Source: Bacteroidia bacterium (GTDB taxonomy: Bacteria; Bacteroidota; Bacteroidia; NS11-12g; UBA9320). Taken from it: 64,000 bases of DNA. The position numbers and the translations under genes are program-made. Below are positions 50,551 to 57,318 of this stretch, piece by piece. The stretch spans positions 59,953 through 123,952 of the forward strand of contig JADLGN010000019.1 in the NCBI GenBank assembly GCA_020849295.1. Reading direction: 5' to 3'. The notes beneath the pieces were generated by a model. That model was given only the letters and a program-made list of their open reading frames with translations, was not told where the DNA came from and did not search any database. The first letter of the stretch is position 1. Every line of letters begins with the position of its first letter.

Positions 50551-51729
50551 ATGAGAACAGCATATATAGTAAAAGGTTTTAGAACTGCAATTACAAAATC
50601 AAAAAGAGGCGGATTGCGATTTACTTCACCTGTTGATTTTGGAGCAGAAATTATTAATGCATTATTGAATTCAATACCATCATTAGACCCTGCAAAAGTT
50701 GACGATTTAATTGTAGGAAATGCTGTATCAGAAGCAGAACAAGGTTTACAAATAGCTAGATGGATTGGTATTAAAAGTAACTTACCAATTTCTGTACCCG
50801 GAGTTACTGTAAATAGGTATTGCGGTAGCGGAATTGAAACAATTGCAATGGCTACTGCAAAAATTCAAAGCGGAATGGCTGATTGTATAATTGCAGGCGG
50901 AGTTGAAAGTATGAGCCTGGTTCCAACAGTGGGCTATAAAACAGTTCCTAATTACAATATTGCTGCTGAAAATCCAGATTATTTTATAGGAATGGGGCTT
51001 ACTGCCGAAGAAGTTTCTACCAAATATGATGTTAAAAGAAAAGAGCAAGACGAATTTTCATTCAATTCTCATCAAAAAGCAATAAATGCAATAGAAACAG
51101 GAAAATTCAAACCTGAAATTGTACCTATTAGTATTGATGAAGTCTATTATGAAAATGGCAAAAGAAAAAAAAGAAATTTTATTGTTGATACTGATGAGGG
51201 TCCAAGAAAAGATACAAGCCTTAAATCTTTATCTTTTCTAAAACCGGCTTTTAAACCAGGCGGAATAGTAACAGCCGGAAACTCTTCTCAAACCAGCGAT
51301 GGTGCAGCATTTGTTATAGTAATGAGCGAAAATATGGTAAAAGAATTAAGCCTTGAACCAATTGCACGGTTAATAACTTGTGTAAGTGCAGGTGTAAGCC
51401 CACGATATATGGGCATAGGTCCTTGTGAAGCAGTACCAAAAGCATTAAAAAATTCGGGATTAAAACTAAACGAAATAGATATAATTGAACTAAACGAAGC
51501 ATTTGCTGCTCAATCATTAGCTGTAATTAAAAATCTTGACATTGATATTTCTAAATTAAATCCAAACGGAGGAGCTATTGCATTAGGACACCCGCTTGGA
51601 TGTACAGGTGCAAGACTTGCCATTACTATTTCAAGAGAACTTAAAGAAAAAAATAAAAAATACGGACTTGTAACTGCATGTATTGGCGGTGGACAAGGTA
51701 TAGCAGCAATCATAGAAAATTTAAATTAA
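50551..51729 (+). CDS. fadA: Acetyl-CoA acyltransferase (beta-oxidation thiolase)
   Basis: 392 residues. Catalytic Cys in VNRYCGSGIETIAM, the NEAFAAQSLAV motif, GGAIALGHPLGCTGAR with catalytic His, and CIGGGQG with the second Cys. Last step of beta-oxidation. 20 bp after fadN. Confidence 0.95.
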   Translation: MRTAYIVKGFRTAITKSKRGGLRFTSPVDFGAEIINALLNSIPSLDPAKVDDLIVGNAVSEAEQGLQIARWIGIKSNLPISVPGVTVNRYCGSGIETIAMATAKIQSGMADCIIAGGVESMSLVPTVGYKTVPNYNIAAENPDYFIGMGLTAEEVSTKYDVKRKEQDEFSFNSHQKAINAIETGKFKPEIVPISIDEVYYENGKRKKRNFIVDTDEGPRKDTSLKSLSFLKPAFKPGGIVTAGNSSQTSDGAAFVIVMSENMVKELSLEPIARLITCVSAGVSPRYMGIGPCEAVPKALKNSGLKLNEIDIIELNEAFAAQSLAVIKNLDIDISKLNPNGGAIALGHPLGCTGARLAITISRELKEKNKKYGLVTACIGGGQGIAAIIENLN

Positions 51730-51742
51730 TAATACATAAATA

Positions 51743-53524
51743 ATGACTCAAATAACATTAAAAGGCGGAGAATTTCTAATAAAAGACGAACCGTCATCTT
51801 CAGTTTTTATCCCTGAAGAATTCTCTGATGAACAGAAAATGTTTATGGAAATGACTACTGATTTTATAAAAAGCAGAGTTAGTCCAAACATTACAAAAAT
51901 TGATAAACATGAAAATCCTCAATTATTAATTGATTTGATTAATGAAGCATCAGAACTTGGTTTACTCGGCGCTGGAGTTCCTGAACAATACGGAGGAATG
52001 GGAGTTGATTTTAATACCGAAACTATTTTATCAGAAAAGTTAGGTCCCAGCCTGTCATTTGGTGTTGCCATTGCTGCTCATACAGGAATAGGCACATTAC
52101 CTTTGCTTTATTTTGGTACAGAAGTACAAAAGCAAAAATACTTACCAGGGCTTACATCAGGCAAAATAAAAGCCGCATATTGTCTTACTGAACCAGGTAG
52201 CGGAAGCGATGCACTTGCTGCTAAAACAAGAGCTGACCTTAGCGAAGATGGCAAACATTATATAATTAATGGACAAAAAATGTGGATTACAAATGCAGGA
52301 TTTGCCGATTTGTTTACAGTGTTTGCAAAAATTGGAGGAGAACAATTTACAGCATTTCTTATTGATGCAGATACTCCGGGAATAACATTAGGTGAAGAAG
52401 AAGAAAAGTTAGGCATTAAAGGTTCTTCTACAAGACAAATATTTTTTGAAAATGTAAAAATTCCTGTTGAAAACTTACTTGGACAAGCAGGCAAAGGACA
52501 CAAAATAGCGTTTAATGTTTTGAACATTGGAAGATATAAACTTTGTGCAATGGTAATGGGTGGAGCAAAAGAAGCTACCTCGATTGCTATAAAATACGCA
52601 AATGATAGACATCAGTTTGGAGTACCAATATCAAGTTTTGGTGCTATTAAACATAAAATAGGAGAAATGGCAATTAAAACTTTTGCAGTCGAATCTGCCA
52701 CTTATCGCACATCAGCTCTTATAAACGATAAAATTAATGAATTGATTGCTGAAGGAAAAGACAAAGCTGAAGCTAAGCTAATAGCTGCCGAAGAATACAG
52801 TATTGAATGTGCAATATTGAAAGTTTTAGGCTCTGAGGTTCTCGATTATGTAGTAGATGAAACTGTTCAGATTTTTGGAGGTACCGGATACAGCGAAGAA
52901 TATCCTGTGGCGAGGCTTTACCGCGATAGCCGTATAAACAGAATTTTTGAAGGTACAAACGAAATAAACAGAATGCTTACCGTAGGCATGTTGTTAAAGC
53001 GAACCATGAAAGGCGAACTTGACCTAATGACTCCTGCAATGGCTTTGCAAAAAGAATTGTTGAGTATTCCTGATTTTGGCAATGATGATGAAGATACGTT
53101 TTTTGCTAAAGAGAAAAAAGCTGTGTCGCAAGCTAAAAAAGCAATATTGCTTGTAGCAGGTGCAGCTGTTCAAAAATTTATGATGGAATTTGAAAAAGAG
53201 CAGGAAATAATGATGAATCTTTCTGATATGCTAATTGATTTATTTGCAGCAGAAAGTACTTTACTGCGTGTTGAAAAATTGAACAGTATAAAGCCTGAAA
53301 GTTCTGCTTTATTTGAAAATATTGCAAAATGCTTTCTTAGTGATGCTCTTGAACGAATTTATATTAACGGGAAGCACGCTATTACCGCATTTGCAGATGG
53401 TGACGAATTAAGAATGATGTTGCTCGGACTTAGAAGATATACAAAATATGAAGCAATAAACACAACTTTCTTAAGAAGAGAAGTTGCAAACCATTTAATT
53501 TCGAAAGGCGAATACAATTTATAA
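51743..53524 (+). CDS. fadE: Acyl-CoA dehydrogenase
   Basis: 593 residues, the length of Bacillus FadE. Usual ACAD blocks: YCLTEPGSGSDALAAKT, WITNAGFADLF, RQIFFENVKIPVENLLG, and the catalytic Glu context FEGTNEINRML. Extra C-terminal ~170-residue domain, as in the FadE/VLCAD-like group. First step of beta-oxidation with FAD. Last gene of the tetR-fadN-fadA-fadE operon. Confidence 0.94.
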   Translation: MTQITLKGGEFLIKDEPSSSVFIPEEFSDEQKMFMEMTTDFIKSRVSPNITKIDKHENPQLLIDLINEASELGLLGAGVPEQYGGMGVDFNTETILSEKLGPSLSFGVAIAAHTGIGTLPLLYFGTEVQKQKYLPGLTSGKIKAAYCLTEPGSGSDALAAKTRADLSEDGKHYIINGQKMWITNAGFADLFTVFAKIGGEQFTAFLIDADTPGITLGEEEEKLGIKGSSTRQIFFENVKIPVENLLGQAGKGHKIAFNVLNIGRYKLCAMVMGGAKEATSIAIKYANDRHQFGVPISSFGAIKHKIGEMAIKTFAVESATYRTSALINDKINELIAEGKDKAEAKLIAAEEYSIECAILKVLGSEVLDYVVDETVQIFGGTGYSEEYPVARLYRDSRINRIFEGTNEINRMLTVGMLLKRTMKGELDLMTPAMALQKELLSIPDFGNDDEDTFFAKEKKAVSQAKKAILLVAGAAVQKFMMEFEKEQEIMMNLSDMLIDLFAAESTLLRVEKLNSIKPESSALFENIAKCFLSDALERIYINGKHAITAFADGDELRMMLLGLRRYTKYEAINTTFLRREVANHLISKGEYNL

Positions 53525-53568
53525 TTTTATTAAACACTTTTTAATAATCAAATACTGATAAATCAGAA

Positions 53569-54330
53569 CTATTTGATATAGTTTTTATAATTTTCCGAAA
53601 TTTGTTTCCAGTTTATAATATTCCAAATATTATTTAAATATTCTGCTCTTTTGTTCTGATATTTGAGATAATATGCATGTTCCCAAACATCAATACCAAA
53701 TAGAGGATATCCTTTTATAACATTCAAATTCATTAGTGGATTATCTTGATTGGAAGTAGATGTAATACTAAGCTCTTTTTTCTCATCTACTATAAGCCAA
53801 GCCCAACCTGACCCAAACACACTTAGTGCTGTTTTGTTAAAATTTTCTTTTAGCTTTTCGATTGATGTAAAAGTATCAACAATTTTTTTCATCAATATTT
53901 CATCAGGATTTGTGTTTTTTTCAGGCGTTAGAATTTCCCAAAACAATGAATGATTGAAGTGTCCGCCCCCATTGTTCTGCACGGCATTTTTTAAATCAGC
54001 AGGTAATAAATTTATTTTCGAAAAAAGTTCATTTATTTCTTTTGATTGCCATTCGGGAAATTTTTCAAAAGCAGCATTCAACTTGTCAATATACGCCTGA
54101 TGGTGTTTGCCATAATGTATTTCCATTGTTTTTGTATCAATAAATGGCTCTAAAGAATCTGAGTTGTATTTTAATTTTGGCAAACTAAACGGATATTTCA
54201 TGCCTAAAATAGAATTTGATGTTTTAGCTTCATAAACATTAAAAATTTCAGGTTTTAATGACAAAATACCGAAAGAACCTGCCACTAATAATGATGTTTT
54301 AAGAAAATTGCGTCTTGAATTATTATCCAT
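53569..54330 (-). CDS. sod: Fe/Mn superoxide dismutase with Tat signal
   Basis: 253 residues, about 50 longer than typical because of an N-terminal twin-arginine signal (NNSRRNFLKTSLLVAG). Metal ligands are seen in MEIHYGKHHQAYID, GGGHFNHSLFWE and GIDVWEHAYYLKYQN. Removes superoxide outside the cytoplasm. A conserved GSGWAWLIV core supports Fe or Mn; which metal is undecided. Converges with fadE. Confidence 0.92.
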   Translation of the reverse strand: MDNNSRRNFLKTSLLVAGSFGILSLKPEIFNVYEAKTSNSILGMKYPFSLPKLKYNSDSLEPFIDTKTMEIHYGKHHQAYIDKLNAAFEKFPEWQSKEINELFSKINLLPADLKNAVQNNGGGHFNHSLFWEILTPEKNTNPDEILMKKIVDTFTSIEKLKENFNKTALSVFGSGWAWLIVDEKKELSITSTSNQDNPLMNLNVIKGYPLFGIDVWEHAYYLKYQNKRAEYLNNIWNIINWKQISENYKNYIK

Positions 54331-54858
54331 CCAATGTATAACAACTCGCAGAGTAAAAAAGTTTATTTAATAGGTAGCTTTATTTAAATTTTATCAAAAT
54401 TAACTTCATGATTTTATTTCTTAATTGCTGTCTGTCTTATAACTTCGTGTTAACTCAAAGTTTTTGTTCAAAACTAATGTAATAAATGAAGCTTATGAGA
54501 GTTTTTTTTGAGAAAGATTATGTTTATCTTTATTTTCATCAACTGCCTGCTCAAAACAAAAAAACTCTAATTGGGGTCTATTTTTACCTGCTATAAATTT
54601 CATAGTATAAATATACTGAAAATCAAAATAGTAACAAAGAGAAACATCAATAACTTATTCACACTCAAATTGTTAACAAGAATAAATGAGTTTTTGACTT
54701 GTCCCGACTTGGCGGGAGACAGTTTGAAGGTGGTAGTATGAAACGTGCCGAATTGCGGGGCTGCGTCTATATCCACCGCTGCAAAAGCTTGAGGCGGGAT
54801 GAAACGCTCAATAACCCAGGCATGTTTTATGACCGCTTGTTAGGCCGCCGTGCATTAT
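54331..54858. other. Gene-poor spacer; boundary between core and accessory DNA
   Basis: No plausible gene. The left 330 bp are ordinary AT-rich DNA. From about 54690 the GC content jumps and a filled 21-bp palindromic element appears (54696-54716), then a GC-rich stretch ending in GTTAGGC (54839-54845) 13 bp before the toxin-antitoxin pair. This looks like the left edge of an accessory island. Confidence 0.6.
54689..54729. repeat. Boundary-type repeat interrupted by a 21-bp palindromic element (copy 1)
   Basis: Host sequence AGTTTTT / AGACAGTTTGAAG is split by a 21-bp insert (54696-54716) that reads, on the minus strand, CCCGCCAAGTCGGG then ACAAGTC. An unsplit version of the same host sequence is at 55647-55666. 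The insert is self-complementary in its first 14 bases (with mismatches). Confidence 0.7.
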
Positions 54859-55206
54859 TTATTCCAAATCAAGCGTAATCATTATATTTTCTTTTACTTT
54901 ATCAGTCAAAGCTGAAGGCAATTCACCTATCTTTTTAATCAATCGAGTATTATCAATCGCCCGTATCTGGTCAATCATTATATCACAATTTTCGTTTAAA
55001 TTGGCCATCCCCTTTTTTAAATGAACTCTTAAAATATCAGCGTCTTTTTCGATGTTTGTTGTAATCGGACAAATAATCGTTGACGGATGGGGTATCTTAT
55101 TGAGCAAATTAGTTTGCAAAACCAATACAGGTCTTGTTTTACCAGGCTCAGTCCCAATCTGGGGATTTAAATCTGCAATCCAGATTTCGTATTGTTTAAT
55201 CGACAT
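54859..55206 (-). CDS. mazF: MazF/PemK-family toxin
   Basis: 115 residues using ATG 55206 (SIKQYEIWIADLNPQIG); a TTG two codons upstream is possible. MazF fold: EPGKTRPVLVLQTN, HPSTIICPITTN, DQIRAIDNTRLI. Ribosome-independent mRNA interferase. It overlaps the antitoxin stop by 11 bp, so the pair is coupled. Closely bounded by repeat-like sequence on both sides, suggesting a mobile cassette. Confidence 0.88.
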   Translation of the reverse strand: MSIKQYEIWIADLNPQIGTEPGKTRPVLVLQTNLLNKIPHPSTIICPITTNIEKDADILRVHLKKGMANLNENCDIMIDQIRAIDNTRLIKKIGELPSALTDKVKENIMITLDLE

Positions 55207-55426
55207 AATCAATCCTTTCGAAATCTTTTAATATCTTGATAGAGTCGTTTTTGACTAAATCAGAATCGCTTTTAAGTCGTTTTTCTAATAGTTGTCTTCG
55301 CTGAATCTTATTATAATACTCTAAAGCTTCGTTAATATATCGATTTCTGGGTATCTTAATCCGAGAAAGAATGTTTTCAGTCTCCCCAAAAATCGAATCG
55401 TCTATTTTTAATGATACAGTTTTCAT
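55196..55426 (-). CDS. mazE: Ribbon-helix-helix antitoxin
   Basis: 76 residues. N-terminal RHH DNA-binding strand (KTVSLKIDDSIF) and helix (RNRYINEALEYYNKIQ), with a charged C-terminal tail that would wrap the toxin. First gene of the pair. Likely binds the triple AGTATAT operator just upstream and autoregulates. Confidence 0.85.
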   Translation of the reverse strand: MKTVSLKIDDSIFGETENILSRIKIPRNRYINEALEYYNKIQRRQLLEKRLKSDSDLVKNDSIKILKDFERIDYVD

Positions 55427-55447
55427 AATTCAATCATTTTTATATCA

Positions 55448-55484
55448 CAAAAGTATATCATTTTAGTATATTTATCAAGTATAT
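55448..55484 (-). promoter_or_regulatory. Operator and promoter of the mazEF-like pair
   Basis: Three AGTATAT boxes at 55452, 55465 and 55478, exactly 13 bp apart. On the minus strand they read ATATACT, and the last overlaps TACTTTTG, a perfect -7 box (55448-55455). Regular direct repeats are typical sites for ribbon-helix-helix repressors. Confidence 0.6.
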
Positions 55485-55513
55485 TTTACGAGAATTTTTC
55501 ATTTTTTGCATGC

Positions 55514-55560
55514 AGCCTAACGGCAGTCTCCCGATAGGTCGGGACAAGTCGTCTATAAAC
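55514..55560. repeat. Cassette-boundary repeat with 21-bp palindromic insert (copy 2)
   Basis: GCCTAACGGCAGTCT, then a 21-bp insert (55530-55550, CCCGATAGGTCGGG-ACAAGTC), then GTCTATAAAC. Without the insert it matches the empty copies at 56786-56813 and 63876-63903 (core AACGGCAGTCTGTCTAAAAAC). Confidence 0.75.
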
Positions 55561-55646
55561 CCAAAATGAACCTTTCGAGAATCGAATATATAATTTTTTC
55601 AAAGATAGGTGTCCGAGTATTTTATTTAACAATCGCTTCATTTTTT

Positions 55647-55666
55647 AGTTTTTAGACAGTTTGACG
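55647..55666. repeat. Empty version of the sister repeat
   Basis: AGTTTTTAGACAGTTTGACG uninterrupted. The same host sequence carries the 21-bp insert at 56889-56929, so the pair shows an empty and a filled site. Confidence 0.75.
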
Positions 55667-55794
55667 TTCCGCAAATTGGCGGTCGGGCGGGTTCGAAGCC
55701 GGAAATGTTTCAACCAGAACAAAGGTAGGGGGGAGAAGAAATTTTCACTAACCTAAAATCTCGCCTTACGCCAAAGCCCGTGTTATAAGCAGCT

Positions 55795-56763
55795 TTATTC
55801 CTTAATAATTTTAACAATGGAAATGTGTTTTTCGTATAGTATGGACAATATGTAAATGCCAGGATTAAGAACATCTAAATTGCAGATTACCCCATTCTCT
55901 GAAATCCCACTAATAACCTCTTGACCAAGAAAATTAGAAATAGAGTAAGAAAAACTGCTTTCAAGGTCCATTATATGGATGCTTTCTCTGAAAGGATTTG
56001 GTTTAAGTTTTATCAATTTTTTGTGTTGTTCTTGATGACTTAATTTACTTCCATAGCTTCTAACAAATTCTACAGAACAGTCATAATAAATATTAAATCT
56101 CCAGTACCTTCTATATATACAACCTGCAGGACAATCCCCCCACCCATATGAATAAGTTAATACAACTCGATCATTTTTTACAGAATCACTTATATCTGAA
56201 CCATCGCCAATAAAGCCATTAACTTCACAATAACGGATTCCCTGTATCTTTTCAATATATTCAGTTAAAGGGAATAGATTGTAATTACTATCTGATGAAA
56301 GTGTTATCATATAGTCTCCAATAAAATCATATGCATTACGAATTTTCAAATGGTACAATTCAATTATGCTATCTATTTTTGGTTCATTGCAAGGTAAAAT
56401 ACTTCTTCTAAGATTTTTAGACCATGATAAATTGGTGTCTACTCGAAAATGGAAATCATTGAGAACGGGTGAAGGAAAAGAATGAATTTTTAAAAGTGAA
56501 GTTATTGTATCTACTTGTGGTAATGTTTTGGCATTAAAAACTGCAATAAGCACTTTTAAAATTGTATCAGAAAGTTGATCAGGTATAGCAGTTTCATTTT
56601 TGTAGTCAAGATTACTTTTATATATTCTTCGTAAAGCTAATCGATCAGCATCGTTTTTGTACTGCATTATGATATTTGAATCCGCATCACATGATGAGCT
56701 TATTCTTTGACCAAAAAGTTGAAGTCCAACGAGAAGATGAATGAATAAAATAATATTTCTCAC
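55795..56763 (-). CDS. Exported T9SS cargo protein of unknown function
   Basis: 322 residues. Signal peptide (MRNIILFIHLLVGLQLFGQ). Middle has a Cys motif (YGWGDCPAGCIYRRYW) typical of a small Bacteroidota family. C-terminal sorting domain: LKPNPFRESIHIMDLE ... LGQEVISG ... GIYILSILY. Secreted or surface-attached by T9SS. It is flanked on both sides by repeats, standing alone as one cassette. Confidence 0.8.
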   Translation of the reverse strand: MRNIILFIHLLVGLQLFGQRISSSCDADSNIIMQYKNDADRLALRRIYKSNLDYKNETAIPDQLSDTILKVLIAVFNAKTLPQVDTITSLLKIHSFPSPVLNDFHFRVDTNLSWSKNLRRSILPCNEPKIDSIIELYHLKIRNAYDFIGDYMITLSSDSNYNLFPLTEYIEKIQGIRYCEVNGFIGDGSDISDSVKNDRVVLTYSYGWGDCPAGCIYRRYWRFNIYYDCSVEFVRSYGSKLSHQEQHKKLIKLKPNPFRESIHIMDLESSFSYSISNFLGQEVISGISENGVICNLDVLNPGIYILSILYEKHISIVKIIKE

Positions 56764-56785
56764 GGTAGGATTTTTTTTAAAAGTT

Positions 56786-56813
56786 GCCGATAACGTCAGT
56801 CTGTCTATAAACT
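56786..56813. repeat. Cassette-boundary repeat, empty copy
   Basis: GCCGATAACGTCAGTCTG followed by TCTATAAACT; aligns base by base with 63876-63903 and, after removing the insert, with 55514-55560. It lies 23 bp before the start of the 55795 gene on the minus strand. Confidence 0.75.
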
Positions 56814-56888
56814 AAGGCAAATATAAAAAATAATCGGACAGTTATCTGATTTTTTTTTGATATATCGAATTGTATAAGGCTTCATTTA

Positions 56889-56929
56889 AGTTTTTAGACG
56901 ACTTGTCCCGACCTATCGGGAGTTTGACG
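56889..56929. repeat. Sister repeat with the 21-bp palindromic insert (copy 3)
   Basis: AGTTTTTAGAC, 21-bp insert (56900-56920, reverse complement of the 55530-55550 insert), AGTTTGACG. The inserts at 55530 and 56900 are identical in sequence and in inverted orientation on this strand. Confidence 0.8.
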
Positions 56930-57318
56930 GTTCGCTGCTTGGCGAAGTGGCGGCATTTGGAGCACTTCACTGTCGCCCAGCACTAAAGTAAATAAAAAGC
57001 ACAACTGCTCAATTAACTACTGTCCGCCCGCTTTCGCTAAGCCTATTTTAGCAGCATCACTGCACTTTTTCCACGAAGAAGTGTCAGCCGATGTCAGCAC
57101 TAAACTTTGTCCGAAGGGATTTACATTAAAAGCCGTGTCTGTCCGTGTTAGTACTGTGCGTTTAGGTTTTTAAATTTTATTTTTGAAGCGGGGGAAGAAA
57201 TTTTTAAAATGATTTTACTTGGGTGGCAGAAAAAAATACTCTTTTGCAAGCTTTGTTCTGTGTGTTGGCTTGTAGTGGCTTGCAAATGTGTTTGACTGCT
57301 GCATGGGCTTTTCCTTAT

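Larger units (their letters stand above)
55427..55794. other. Spacer with repeats between toxin-antitoxin and the 55795 gene
   Basis: No gene. It contains the TA operator, the boundary repeat copy with insert (55514-55560), an empty copy of the sister repeat (55647-55666) and GC-rich flanks (GGCGGTCGGGCGGG), ending in GTTATAAGCAGC, just before the stop of the next gene. The stretch is made mainly of repeat-type sequence. Confidence 0.6.
56764..57318. other. Spacer between the T9SS cargo gene and res
   Basis: No convincing gene. Contains an empty boundary repeat (56786-56813), the filled sister repeat (56889-56929), then about 350 bp of GC-richer sequence with scattered degenerate repeats (for example CAGCACTAAA twice) and no reading frame worth naming. 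Confidence 0.6.

Noticed and set aside
54331..54690. Possible tRNA or small RNA in the spacer
   Set aside because: I found no cloverleaf or conserved T-loop sequence; only AT-rich DNA.
54839..55520. Integron attC sites (GTTAGGC / GCCTAAC boxes around the toxin-antitoxin pair)
   Set aside because: The boxes look like attC ends, but I cannot pair inner L boxes into a proper attC hairpin at other sites (GTTATAAG, GATAACG), and no integrase gene is in the window. Kept only as an analogy in the cassette finding.
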